A program made the translations under genes and the position numbers. Shown one piece after another: positions 9,557 to 18,215 of a DNA stretch of 64,000 nt. Source of the DNA: Paraburkholderia flava. GTDB lineage: Bacteria > Pseudomonadota > Gammaproteobacteria > Burkholderiales > Burkholderiaceae. Position 1 is the first letter of the stretch. Every line of letters starts with the position of its first letter. Location of the stretch: the NCBI RefSeq assembly GCF_004359985.1, contig NZ_SMRO01000001.1, forward strand, positions 1,054,001 to 1,118,000. Reading direction: 5' to 3'. Under the pieces are notes generated by a model. That model ran no database searches. It had not been told where the DNA came from and was given only the letters and a program-made list of their open reading frames with translations.

Positions 9557-10567
9557 TCAACACTCCACGATCGCCTTCACGACGCCCGCCGATGCATCGA
9601 GCAACGCGGGAAACTGAGCCGGCACGTCGGCGAGTTTCAGCCGATGCGTATTCAGCGCGGCGGTCGGCACCTTCCCCGCGCGCATCGCGTCCAGCACCGT
9701 CGAAAAATCTTCCGCCGTCGCGTTGCGACTCGCGAGCAGCGTCGTTTCGCGCTTGTGGAATTCCGGGTCCGAAAACGCGATCGTGTCGCGCACGATCGAC
9801 ACCAGCACGTAGCGTCCGCCATGCGCGACGAACTCCAGGCCGCGCTCCATCGCGCGAACGTTCCCGGTCGCGTCGAACACCACGTCGAAGAATTCGCCGT
9901 TTGTCAGCTTCACCAGTTCGTCGCGATCGTGCTCGCCGATCTGCACGGTCGCATCCACCTGCAACTCGCGCTGGCAGAACGCGAGGCGGTCCGCGCGCGT
10001 GTCGAGTGTCGTGACGACCGCGCCGCGCAGCTTCGAGAAAATCGCCGCCGCCATGCCGATCGGTCCCGCGCCGACCACCAGCACGCGCTCGCCTTCGCGC
10101 ACTACACCGCGCCTAACCGCATGCGCGCCGATCGCGAGAAACTCGATCATCGCCGCTTCGTCGAGCGAGATGCCGTCGGCCTTGTGGACGAACTGCGCGG
10201 GCAGGCTCAGGTATTCGGTGAACGCACCGTCGCGATGCACGCCGAGCACCTGGATGTTCACGCAGCAATTGGTCTTGCCCTGACGGCACGCGACACAGGT
10301 GCCGCACGACAGATACGGCATCACGTAGACCGGATCGCCGGCGGCGAGTCCGCTTGCGGGGTCAGCTTCCTCGACGATGCCGGACAGCTCGTGACCCATC
10401 ACGCGCGGATAGGCGAGGTACGGTTGATTGCCGGTGAAGATGTGCAGATCGGTGCCGCAGACGCCGACGCGCTTCACGCGCAGCAGCACTTCGTTCGCGC
10501 CGCGCACGGGACGGCTTCGTTCGGTGGCGACGAGCGTGCCGGGGGTTTCGCAGATGACAGTCAGCAT
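9557..10567 (-). CDS. zinc-dependent medium-chain alcohol dehydrogenase (LgoD/RspB-like)
   Basis: The protein has 336 residues. The catalytic zinc motif is CGTDLHIF...GHELSG in the first 70 residues. A structural zinc cluster follows (CGTCVACRQGKTNCC, about 92-106). The Rossmann motif GAGPIGMAAA is at about 170 and LDTRADRL suggests NAD use. It most resembles sugar-acid and polyol oxidoreductases such as L-galactonate 5-dehydrogenase, L-threonine dehydrogenase and sorbitol dehydrogenase. It stands alone, with two GntR-like operator sites upstream (10633-10674), which suits sugar-acid induction. The exact substrate is not determined. Confidence 0.85.
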   Translation of the reverse strand: MLTVICETPGTLVATERSRPVRGANEVLLRVKRVGVCGTDLHIFTGNQPYLAYPRVMGHELSGIVEEADPASGLAAGDPVYVMPYLSCGTCVACRQGKTNCCVNIQVLGVHRDGAFTEYLSLPAQFVHKADGISLDEAAMIEFLAIGAHAVRRGVVREGERVLVVGAGPIGMAAAIFSKLRGAVVTTLDTRADRLAFCQRELQVDATVQIGEHDRDELVKLTNGEFFDVVFDATGNVRAMERGLEFVAHGGRYVLVSIVRDTIAFSDPEFHKRETTLLASRNATAEDFSTVLDAMRAGKVPTAALNTHRLKLADVPAQFPALLDASAGVVKAIVEC

Positions 10568-10632
10568 AGGAATTCCAGGAGGTCCTGCGGGGATGGACAG
10601 GACATCGTGAATTTATCGGCAACCGACACAAC

Positions 10633-10674
10633 TGGTCAAGCCAATTTTCTGATTATTTTGCATTGGCCTTACCA
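10633..10674. promoter_or_regulatory. two GntR/FadR-like operator sites upstream of the dehydrogenase
   Basis: TGGTCAAGCCA (10633-10643) and TGGCCTTACCA (10664-10674, reverse TGGTAAGGCCA) are imperfect palindromes of the TGGTnnnnCCA kind bound by FadR-subfamily GntR regulators. Their centres are 31 bp apart, about three helical turns, so two dimers could sit on one DNA face. They lie 66-107 bp upstream of the dehydrogenase start. No GntR gene is in the window. Confidence 0.4.
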
Positions 10675-10711
10675 CACTAAAACGTCGATGCCGGGGCATC
10701 CCATAGACAAA

Positions 10712-10741
10712 CGGCCCGTGCGTCGTCAAACGCACGGGCCG
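10712..10741 (-). terminator. hairpin terminator after the S53 peptidase gene
   Basis: CGGCCCGTGCG (10712-10722) and CGCACGGGCCG (10731-10741) form a perfect 11-bp stem with an 8-base loop, 26 bp beyond the peptidase stop. On the minus strand it is followed by TTTGT, a weak U-tract. Confidence 0.6.
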
Positions 10742-10767
10742 CCTGGTACTAACGCGTTGCTACGCGA

Positions 10768-12696
10768 TCACTGCGTATAAAGCGCGCTCAGCTTGCCGAA
10801 GTCGAGGCTGCCGAAACCAGTGTCGTTGTCGTAGCCGGCCTTCGCGGAATAGCCGTGGCCGCTATAGCCGTTGTTGCCCGACGTCACGTCGTGGAGGTAC
10901 GACGTGTTGGTCGGGAACGTCTGGTAGAAGCCGGATGTCGGCAGGCCAACGCTGTTGTTGTGCGCGGATTCAATCCGTGCAAAACCGCCGACGAAGATCG
11001 GCGACGCGAGGCTCGTGCCGCCGAACTGTTCCGACTGTCCGTTGACGATGACCTTCGCGCCCGTCGTCCCGGCCGCATCGAACCCGACGTCAGGCACCTG
11101 CCGCTTCGTGACGGAGCTGCCGAGCGCCGCGGTCTGCCAGCTCGGCGCGGCTTCGTACGAGCTGACGCCGCCGCCGGTCGCCCAGATCCGGACCGAGTTG
11201 TCGAGCTGGTCGCCGAACTGGTCGAGATCGGCAAACGCGGTCCCTTCGTTCCAGACCGTTTCGCCCGCCCACGTGGTGGTGCCCGTCGTCGACAACGTCG
11301 TGCCGCCCACCGCGACGACGTTCGGCGAACTGGCCGGCGACGATACGCTGTAGTGCGACAGGTTGATCGTCGTCTTGACGCCGCTGCCGTTGTTCGTGCC
11401 GATATAGCCCGGCGCACCCTGCGGCGACGGCGACCACTGATACACGCCCGCGTCACCCGACGACACCGAGAAAATCTGCCCCTGCGCGGCGGCCTGCTGG
11501 AAGATCGCGTCGTCGTCGGACAGCGAGCCGTCCGAGTTCGCGGATGCTTCGTCGAGACCGAGCGACACGTTGATGATCTTCGCCGCGTTGTCGGTCACGG
11601 CCTTGTTGTACGCCGAGGTCAGCGTGCCGTCGGTCAGGCCGCTATCCTGGCTGTCGCCGTTGACTGCCGAGTAGAAGATCAGTTGCTTCACGCCGCCGGA
11701 CGTGCCGACGATGTCCTGGCTGTCGAGATCCCATTCGCTCGGATCGCCGTCGTCGGCGAGCGTGCCGGAGCTGCCCGCGACCACCTTCGTGTTGACCGTC
11801 GGCAGACCCGCGTTTTTCGTGAAGGTCTTCAGATCCGCAATGGTCTGCGTCAGATCGCCCCACGTGATGATGCCGACGGTCGTGTTCGTCGCGGCCGGCA
11901 GGCTGCTCGCGCCGTAGATCTTCGCGAAGTCGGTCGGTTGATGGCCGACCTGCGACGCCGCTGCGTTCTTGCCTGCATCGGCCGTGACATTGGTCTCGAC
12001 GACACGGTGCGACAGACGATGCGGAACAATCGCGTTCTGCAGACCGAGCACGGAATCGACGGTTGCGCTAAGCGACGACGGCACGAGCGCCGCCGAATCA
12101 TTCGCGAACACCTGCTTGCCGCGATAGTTGAAGCGCTTCAGGCTCGCGTGAAAACCGGTCTGCGCGTTGTTCGCATTGCCTTGCGCCGTGATCAGCTTGT
12201 TGTTCTCCGATACTTCGATGTTGCTGAAGCCGCTTGCCTTCAGATGCGCGACCACCGCCTGCACCTGCGCATCGGTCGGTGCGAAGCGCGCCTTGAACTG
12301 CTCGGGCGTCAGATACTGGTGATAACTCCGGCTGCCCGGCTGCGCGACTTCGCGCAGGAACGTCGCGAGCTCGTCCTGGTTGCGTCCTTTGAGTACGACC
12401 GTCACGTGAAGAGGCTGGCTGACTTCGAGAGGCGTTACGAGTGCATTGTCTAGTTCGGAAACCGCGTGCGTGCCGAGCGTATAGCTGGCGGTTCCGGTCA
12501 CCGCGCCGCGTGCTTCCGATTGCGCTGCGGCAGTAGCCGCCTGCGCGGGCTGCAGGAATGCAGCGGTCTTCGTCGCGACCCAGCTGTCCGCCGCATGTGC
12601 GGACAGCGGCAGCAGCGTCGCTGCCACGGCCATCGGCAATAGCGCTTTCGCAAACCTGGCCGGGGATACGCGTTTGACTTGTACGACCTTCTTCAT
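10768..12696 (-). CDS. secreted sedolisin-type (S53) acid peptidase
   Basis: The protein has 642 residues from the ATG at 12696, which follows TCAGGAGCGTGGAAA. A signal peptide ends at AHA/ADS near residue 34. A kumamolisin-type propeptide (about 80-230) is followed by the catalytic domain. Visible catalytic residues are Glu321 and Asp325 (SEWDLDSQD, the four-residue spacing of sedolisins), the oxyanion Asp415 (SSGDAG) and the nucleophile Ser562 (GGTSLASP). The C-terminus carries the Asp/Gly-rich calcium site (DVTSGNNG...DNDTGFGS). Family members are autoprocessed endopeptidases active at acid pH, so a secreted role in protein scavenging is likely. The gene has its own terminator and a long AT-rich leader. 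Confidence 0.93.
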   Translation of the reverse strand: MKKVVQVKRVSPARFAKALLPMAVAATLLPLSAHAADSWVATKTAAFLQPAQAATAAAQSEARGAVTGTASYTLGTHAVSELDNALVTPLEVSQPLHVTVVLKGRNQDELATFLREVAQPGSRSYHQYLTPEQFKARFAPTDAQVQAVVAHLKASGFSNIEVSENNKLITAQGNANNAQTGFHASLKRFNYRGKQVFANDSAALVPSSLSATVDSVLGLQNAIVPHRLSHRVVETNVTADAGKNAAASQVGHQPTDFAKIYGASSLPAATNTTVGIITWGDLTQTIADLKTFTKNAGLPTVNTKVVAGSSGTLADDGDPSEWDLDSQDIVGTSGGVKQLIFYSAVNGDSQDSGLTDGTLTSAYNKAVTDNAAKIINVSLGLDEASANSDGSLSDDDAIFQQAAAQGQIFSVSSGDAGVYQWSPSPQGAPGYIGTNNGSGVKTTINLSHYSVSSPASSPNVVAVGGTTLSTTGTTTWAGETVWNEGTAFADLDQFGDQLDNSVRIWATGGGVSSYEAAPSWQTAALGSSVTKRQVPDVGFDAAGTTGAKVIVNGQSEQFGGTSLASPIFVGGFARIESAHNNSVGLPTSGFYQTFPTNTSYLHDVTSGNNGYSGHGYSAKAGYDNDTGFGSLDFGKLSALYTQ

Positions 12697-13225
12697 TTTC
12701 CACGCTCCTGAAAAAGAAATAAGAAAATTGAATAACGGCACGACGGCAATAAATATGATTATTTATTCGACAACCCCGATATCCTGATAATCAATATCAA
12801 AATTAATCAGATATCACTTTATTAATCCTGCGGACGATAAAATCCCTCCGGACGCAACTGGTCCGGTAATGGTATCCAATGGATCGGTCGTCTGTATGCC
12901 TTGCAGAACAAGCATCGGACCGGCAGGAATGTGATCGCAGATGGAATTCGGGTGGTCAAAAGGTATAAGTCTCAAAACCCTCTGTCAAACTTTTTTTGAT
13001 GAGAGTTTGGATTTGTTGAATATTGACCAAGATTCAATGTAATGACAAGAAAGTATTTCGTAAATTAAATGGAATTCGTCGCGCATATAAGAAAAAGTAA
13101 AATCGAAATAGTTAAATCGGCGGGTTGTGCGGCGAACCCCGCCTGCCTTGCTTCGGCTCATGAGTTCTGGTTACGCAGCGGACATTTCCTGATAGCCTGC
13201 CGGCTCATCGATCACGGTTTTTCCC
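12697..13225. other. AT-rich intergenic region
   Basis: About 530 bp between divergent genes (S53 peptidase leftward, FAD oxidoreductase rightward), clearly richer in A/T than the rest, notably 12740-12840 and 12970-13120. It should hold both promoters. A 94-codon ORF at 13069-13353 runs into the oxidoreductase in another frame and is not convincing. No gene, repeat or RNA is recognised. Confidence 0.6.
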
Positions 13226-14506
13226 ATGCACAGCTTCTACGAAGCAACGGTCGTACGACCCGAGCGCCCCACCGCGAATGGCGTGCACAGCGCCGAGGTA
13301 TGTATCGTCGGCGGCGGGCTCGCGGGGTTGTCGACTGCACTCGGACTCGCTGAACGCGGCGTGCGCGATGTCGTCGTGCTCGAAGCGGAACGCGTCGGCT
13401 TCGGTGCATCGGGACGCAACGGCGGCTTCGTGTTCGGCGGCTACAGTCTCGATTGCGCGGACCTGCTGCGCACGCTCGGCCCCGTCCACGCGAAAGCGCT
13501 CTACACGCTGACCACCGACGCCGTCGATCTGATGCGCGCGCGCATCGCCCGCTACGGCATCGACTGCGATGCGACGAATGCCGGCGTGATTCTCGCGAAC
13601 TGGTTCGACGAGCCCGCGCGTCTCGACACGCAACGCCGCTTGATGAAGGACGCGTTCGACGTCGACTGGGAACCGGTGAGCCGCGACGCACTCGCCACTC
13701 AACTCAAAACGACGCGCTATTACGGCGGTCTTCTCGAGCGCAATGCTTTCCACTTTCATCCGCTGAAATACGTGCTCGGTGTTGCTGCTGCGGCTGCCGC
13801 GAGGAGCGTGAAAATCTACGAACATTCGCCGGTTATGAGCGTACGTCCGCAACGCAATGGCGGTTTTGTCGTGCAGACCGCAGGCGGCAGCGTCGAAGCA
13901 CGGCACGTCGTGATGGCCGGCGGCGGTTATATGCGCGACGTCTACCGGCGCGTCGAACGCGCGGTGCTGCCGATCGCCACCTACGTTATGGCAACCGAAC
14001 CGCTCGGCGCACGCCTGAAAGATGCGATCGACTGCGCGTCGGCCGTGTACGACACGCGCTTCGCATTCGACTACTACCGGCCGCTGCCCGACACGCGCAT
14101 TCTGTGGGGCGGTCGCGTGTCGATACTCGAACGGTCGCCGGACAGCATCGCGCGGCTATTGCGGAACGATCTGCTGAAAGTCTATCCGCAACTTCGCGAT
14201 GTGCGAATCGACCATGCGTGGGGCGGCCTGATGAGCTACGCGCGACACAAGATGCCGCAGATCGGCCGCGACAGCGACGGTGTGTGGTATGGCGTGGGCT
14301 TCGGCGGTCACGGGATGGCGCCGACCACCGTGTGCGGCGAACTGCTGGCTGCTGCGATTTCCGGTGAGCGGCCGGTGCCCGACGCGTTCGCGACGTTCGG
14401 TCTGACGCGCACGTTCGGCGCGGTGGGACTCGCGGCCGCGCAGCTCACGTACACCACGATGCAGACGCGCGATGCGCTCGCGGCCCGTCGCAAGCGTGGA
14501 CCATGA
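13226..14506 (+). CDS. FAD-dependent amine/amino-acid oxidoreductase (DAO family, PuuB-like)
   Basis: The protein has 426 residues. The FAD dinucleotide motif VCIVGGGLAGLSTALGLAERG is at about 27-48 and the second acidic strand VVVLEAERVGFGASGRNGG at about 53-71. The GASGRNGG motif is typical of the gamma-glutamylputrescine oxidase/glycine oxidase branch of the DAO family. The C-terminal FAD-closing segment GVGFGGHGMAPTTVCGELLA fits. It probably oxidises a secondary or primary amine with release of H2O2 or transfer to quinone. No polyamine pathway gene is adjacent, so the substrate is open. Confidence 0.85.
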   Translation: MHSFYEATVVRPERPTANGVHSAEVCIVGGGLAGLSTALGLAERGVRDVVVLEAERVGFGASGRNGGFVFGGYSLDCADLLRTLGPVHAKALYTLTTDAVDLMRARIARYGIDCDATNAGVILANWFDEPARLDTQRRLMKDAFDVDWEPVSRDALATQLKTTRYYGGLLERNAFHFHPLKYVLGVAAAAAARSVKIYEHSPVMSVRPQRNGGFVVQTAGGSVEARHVVMAGGGYMRDVYRRVERAVLPIATYVMATEPLGARLKDAIDCASAVYDTRFAFDYYRPLPDTRILWGGRVSILERSPDSIARLLRNDLLKVYPQLRDVRIDHAWGGLMSYARHKMPQIGRDSDGVWYGVGFGGHGMAPTTVCGELLAAAISGERPVPDAFATFGLTRTFGAVGLAAAQLTYTTMQTRDALAARRKRGP

Positions 14507-14639
14507 GCGTGGGCCATAAGCGCAGGTCGTAAGCATTCCTCAAGCGTGTCTTTAGCAGCCGTCAAAGCACGCGTCATGGCACAAAAACCCGCGCGAACGC
14601 CATGCTAGAATGCGCGGTCATCGCCGCTGAAAATGCTCA

Positions 14640-15314
14640 ATGAAACAGGGAAACAAGGCCGCCTCACCCGATCAGGACAGCCGTCCATCCGAAGGTCGGC
14701 GCAAGTACGATCCCGAGCAGACGAAGCGCAATATCCTCGACGTCGCCACGCAGGAATTCTCCGCGATGGGTCTCGCCGGCGCCCGCGTCGATGCGATCGC
14801 CGAACGCACCAACACCACGAAACGCATGCTGTACTACTACTTCGGCAGCAAGGAAGGGTTGTACGAGGCCGTGCTCGACAAGGTGTACGGCGATATCCGC
14901 GCGCTGGAGCAGGATCTGCACGTCAGCGAACTCGATCCCACCGAAGGGCTCCGTACGCTAGTCGAATTCACGTTCGACTATCACGACCGGCATCGCGACT
15001 TCGTGCGCCTCGTGACGATCGAAAACATCCACGGCGCGAAATACATCGAGCAGCTGAAGTCGTTCAAGTCGCGCAACGCGAGCGTGATCGACACGATCGA
15101 AGACCTGCTCGCGCGCGGCGTTGCAGCCGGCCAGTTCCGCGCCGACATCGACGCGATCGATCTGCATCTGCTGATCAGCTCGCTGTGTTTTCATCGTGTG
15201 GGCAGCCGCCATACGTTCGGCGCCGCGTTCGGGCGCGACCCGTCGCATCCGCGGCTGCGCGCGCGGCATCGCGAGATGATCGTCGATGCGACGCTGCGCT
15301 TCGTGAAGCGCTGA
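14640..15314 (+). CDS. TetR/AcrR-family regulator of the quinate/shikimate cluster
   Basis: The protein has 224 residues. The TetR helix-turn-helix is at about 28-75 (TKRNILDVATQEFSAMGLAGARVDAIAERTNTTKRMLYYYFGSKEGL in part). The rest is a ligand-binding helical domain. It is convergent with the MFS transporter gene, with only 4 bp between stop codons, at the head of the quinate/shikimate genes. Control of those genes by a shikimate-pathway ligand is inferred from position. The best candidate target is the divergent region at 18034-18215. Confidence 0.85.
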   Translation: MKQGNKAASPDQDSRPSEGRRKYDPEQTKRNILDVATQEFSAMGLAGARVDAIAERTNTTKRMLYYYFGSKEGLYEAVLDKVYGDIRALEQDLHVSELDPTEGLRTLVEFTFDYHDRHRDFVRLVTIENIHGAKYIEQLKSFKSRNASVIDTIEDLLARGVAAGQFRADIDAIDLHLLISSLCFHRVGSRHTFGAAFGRDPSHPRLRARHREMIVDATLRFVKR

Positions 15315-15318
15315 ACGC

Positions 15319-16671
15319 CTACAACACGATCCGGCGAATATCGCCGACCACGAACACATACGACGCCGCCCCCACTAGCGCAATCGCGCCGATAAACACG
15401 AGCGCGCCGACGAACGACCCCGTCGCGGCAACGATGAACCCCACGACGAGCGGCGTCACGATCCCGGCCAGATTGGCCGCAAAATTGAAGATGCCTCCGG
15501 TCACACCAAGCAGCCCCTCCGGCGCGATGTCCGACACCAGCGTCCAGCCGAGCGCCGCCATCCCCTGCGCGAAAAACGCTACCGACAGAATCGCAATCAC
15601 CGCGACGTTGCTCTGCACATAGTTCGCGAGCACGATCGTCGATGCGAGCAGCAGTCCGGCGATGATCGGCAGCTTGCGCGCAACGTTGACCGACGTGCCG
15701 CGTCGTAGCAGCCAGTCCGAGAACGTGCCGCCGAACATCACGCCGATCGATGCCGCGATGAACGGCATGATCGCGAAGAAGCCGATTTTCAGCCAGCCCA
15801 TGTGGCGCTCGGTCGCGAGGTAGGTCGGGAACCACGTGAGGAAGAAGACGAGCGTCGAGTTGCCCGCGAACTGGCCAAGACAGATGCCGGTCAACTGACG
15901 GTGCCGCAGCAGCTGCCCGATGGTGCGCCATTCGAAGCCGCGTTTTTTCGCGGCATCTTCGACGGGCGCGGACAACTGCGTGAGACCGCCGCCCGCCTCG
16001 ATGTAATCGAGTTCAGCCGCATTCGCGGCCGGATGATCATGCGGCTCGCGATAGCACAACCACCACACCACACCGAACACAACACCTACACCGCCGACCA
16101 CATAGAACAACGCACGCCAGCCGAACGCGCCCATCAACGCGAACAGAAACGGACTGAAGAACGCGAGGCCGATGTACTCGCCGACCGTGTAGGTGCCCGT
16201 CGCCATCGCGCGCTCGCTTTGCGGAAACCATGTCGCGACGACGCGGCTATTCGTCGGAAAACACGGCGCCTCGGTGACGCCGAGCCCGAGGCGGCAAGCG
16301 AACAACGCGCCGACACTCGACACGCATCCCTGCGCGAGCGTGAACAGCGACCACAGCGTCATCGACAGAAAGTACGTGACGCGGCTGCCGAAACGGTCGA
16401 GAAACAACCCGCCCGGAATCTGCGCGACGACATAGCTCCACGAGAACGCGGAGAAGATCACGCCCATCAACGCAGCGTCGATGCCGAGTTCTTTCGTCAA
16501 CTTTGGTGCGGCGATGCCAAGCACCGTGCGGTCGAGATAGTTGATCATCGTGCCGACGGCCAGCAACGCGAGAATCCGGTAGCGGGCATTCGAGCGCTTT
16601 GCGGTGGACTGCGTCAATGCAGCGGGTGTGTCTGACGCTGGCGTTCGTGCGGCGGAAGTCGAATTCGGCAT
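15319..16671 (-). CDS. MFS transporter, probable shikimate/quinate or aromatic-acid symporter
   Basis: The protein has 450 residues and about twelve membrane helices, with a short hydrophilic N-terminus. NYLDRTVLGIAAPKLTKELG in helix 1 and LFLDRFGSRVTY after helix 2 match the anion:cation symporter (ACS) branch that carries glucarate, phthalate and 4-hydroxybenzoate-type acids. It lies in line behind the shikimate dehydrogenase and dehydroquinase genes, 43 bp after the dehydrogenase start-side neighbour ends, so uptake of quinate, shikimate or dehydroshikimate is the natural reading. Confidence 0.85.
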   Translation of the reverse strand: MPNSTSAARTPASDTPAALTQSTAKRSNARYRILALLAVGTMINYLDRTVLGIAAPKLTKELGIDAALMGVIFSAFSWSYVVAQIPGGLFLDRFGSRVTYFLSMTLWSLFTLAQGCVSSVGALFACRLGLGVTEAPCFPTNSRVVATWFPQSERAMATGTYTVGEYIGLAFFSPFLFALMGAFGWRALFYVVGGVGVVFGVVWWLCYREPHDHPAANAAELDYIEAGGGLTQLSAPVEDAAKKRGFEWRTIGQLLRHRQLTGICLGQFAGNSTLVFFLTWFPTYLATERHMGWLKIGFFAIMPFIAASIGVMFGGTFSDWLLRRGTSVNVARKLPIIAGLLLASTIVLANYVQSNVAVIAILSVAFFAQGMAALGWTLVSDIAPEGLLGVTGGIFNFAANLAGIVTPLVVGFIVAATGSFVGALVFIGAIALVGAASYVFVVGDIRRIVL

Positions 16672-16714
16672 GATGGGTTGTCTCCAGTTTGTCTTTGCTT
16701 TTTTGACCAGCTAT

Positions 16715-17575
16715 TCAGCCGGTGTGCTGAGCCAGCAGTGTCTGCAGATGCGCGAACATCCGCTCTGCGTCGGGTTCGTGGTCCGTGAAGAGGCGCAGCG
16801 CATCGACCGCCTGATAGACAGCCATTCCGCTGCCTGGTAGCGTGCGGCAGCCCGCGGCTTCGGCGGCCTGTAGTAGCGCGGTGCGCAGCGGAAAGTAGAC
16901 GATGTCGGCGACCCATAGCTCGCGATGCAGCAGTTCGGCCGGCAACGGCAACCCCGGCAGCTTGGCCATGCCGGTCGGTGTTGCGTGGACGAGGCCGTGT
17001 GCACGCGACATTGCGTGCTCGAGCGAATCGCCTGCCTCGACGATCGCTTTGGGGAAACGCGCTTGCAGTTCGTCCGCGAGCGAGCGAGCACGCGCGGCAT
17101 CGACGTCGAACAGCGTCAGCGCGCGAGCGCCGAGCGTCAGCACTGCATGCGCGACTGCCGCGCCCGCGCCGCCCGCGCCCAGTTGCACGACGTTGTCGAG
17201 CGACGCATCGGGCAGGCCGCGACGGAACGCATGCGCGAAACCCGACCAGTCGGTGTTGTGGCCGATGCGTTTGCCGTCTTTCAGCAATACGGTGTTGACC
17301 GCGCCGAGTGCGCGCGCGTCGTCTGATAAAGCATCCAGTAGCGGCAGGATCTGCTGCTTGCAGGGATACGTGATGTTCAGGCCGTCGAAACCCATGCGCT
17401 CTGCGGCCGCGAGCAGATCGGGCAATGCGTCGGCATCGAGCTTCAGCGTGTCGAGATCGATGCGCCGGTACACGTACTGCAGGCCGAGTTGCCGCGCTTC
17501 CTGCTCGTGCATCGCCGGGCTCAGCGAACCACCGATGCCTTTACCGATCAATCCTACGAGAAACGATTGCGTCAC
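16715..17575 (-). CDS. aroE: shikimate/quinate dehydrogenase (AroE/YdiB family)
   Basis: The protein has 286 residues from the GTG at 17575, two bases after the dehydroquinase stop; a longer frame to 17644 would overlap that gene. Substrate motifs are SLSPAMHEQEA near 17, the catalytic Lys73 in NITYPCKQ and Asp109 in HNTDWSGF. The nucleotide loop is GAGGAG (133-138). Where biosynthetic AroE has an NRT motif for NADP, this protein reads LFDVDAARA with an Asp near 157. That Asp is as in NAD-preferring quinate/shikimate dehydrogenases. This and the gene context suggest catabolic oxidation of shikimate or quinate rather than aromatic biosynthesis. Confidence 0.9.
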   Translation of the reverse strand: MTQSFLVGLIGKGIGGSLSPAMHEQEARQLGLQYVYRRIDLDTLKLDADALPDLLAAAERMGFDGLNITYPCKQQILPLLDALSDDARALGAVNTVLLKDGKRIGHNTDWSGFAHAFRRGLPDASLDNVVQLGAGGAGAAVAHAVLTLGARALTLFDVDAARARSLADELQARFPKAIVEAGDSLEHAMSRAHGLVHATPTGMAKLPGLPLPAELLHRELWVADIVYFPLRTALLQAAEAAGCRTLPGSGMAVYQAVDALRLFTDHEPDAERMFAHLQTLLAQHTG

Positions 17576-17577
17576 GA

Positions 17578-18033
17578 TCAGAGACTCCGTTGCAGGATCG
17601 TGGCCATCCGTTCGAGCGCGAACACATAGCCTTGCGTGCCGCATCCGCAGATCACCGCTTCGGCCACCGCAGACACGTACGAGTGATGGCGAAACGCTTC
17701 GCGCCGATGCACGTTCGACAGATGTACCTCGATGACCGGCAGCGCCACCGCCGACAGCGCATCCGCAATCGCAACCGACGTATGCGTGTACGCAGCCGGA
17801 TTGATCACGATGCCCTGCACTGTCGTGCGCGTTTCATGCAGCCAGTCGATCAGTTGATGTTCCGCGTTCGACTGGCGAAAGTCCACCTGCAGATCGAGCC
17901 GCTGTGCCGCATTGCGACACAGCCGCGCGACGTCGTCGAGCGTCTCCGACCCGTAGATTGCCGGCTCGCGTCTGCCAAGCAGATTGAGATTCGGTCCATT
18001 CAGGACCAGTACCGATGCAACGCCCATCTTCAC
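17578..18033 (-). CDS. aroQ: type II 3-dehydroquinate dehydratase
   Basis: The protein has 151 residues, normal for the dodecameric type II enzyme. [20 protein letters not shown] carries the catalytic Arg and the Tyr near residue 27. Further active-site motifs are [17 protein letters not shown] and [16 protein letters not shown], with the catalytic His. It converts 3-dehydroquinate to 3-dehydroshikimate. It overlaps or abuts the dehydrogenase gene and is divergent from quiC, so its role here is probably catabolic. Either of two close ATGs (18033 or 18027) could be the start. Confidence 0.92.
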   Translation of the reverse strand: MKMGVASVLVLNGPNLNLLGRREPAIYGSETLDDVARLCRNAAQRLDLQVDFRQSNAEHQLIDWLHETRTTVQGIVINPAAYTHTSVAIADALSAVALPVIEVHLSNVHRREAFRHHSYVSAVAEAVICGCGTQGYVFALERMATILQRSL

Positions 18034-18097
18034 GCCTCCAGCAACTCGATGCGATGCAGTGTGCCCGACGGACCCGGGTTCGTCTTTCGGGGTTTTC

Positions 18098-18127
18098 TAT
18101 AATTTGTACGATCTAGTTAGTTTGTAT
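18098..18127. promoter_or_regulatory. divergent aroQ/quiC control region with repeated TTTGTA element
   Basis: The 182-bp gap between aroQ and quiC contains TATAAT (18098-18103). It also has two direct copies of TTTGTA, as TTTGTACG (18103-18110) and TTTGTATA (18121-18128), 18 bp apart, flanking a GATCTAG core. This AT-rich island in GC-rich DNA is the likely promoter and a candidate binding site for the TetR regulator at 14640. Confidence 0.4.
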
Positions 18128-18215
18128 AGAATCGCATCGTATTCGGGTATGCGTGGGATTTCGTCCCTATGCACTACCTCCATGAAGTCACCAACTGGTT
18201 CATTCCCACCTTGCC

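Noticed and set aside
13069..13353. 94-codon + strand ORF before the FAD oxidoreductase
   Set aside because: Begins in AT-rich promoter DNA and its second half is the oxidoreductase gene read in another frame.
15802..16635. 277-codon + strand ORF opposite the MFS transporter
   Set aside because: Antisense shadow of a high-GC membrane-protein gene; Arg/Glu/His-rich without any domain pattern. Similar long antisense frames elsewhere were rejected for the same reason.
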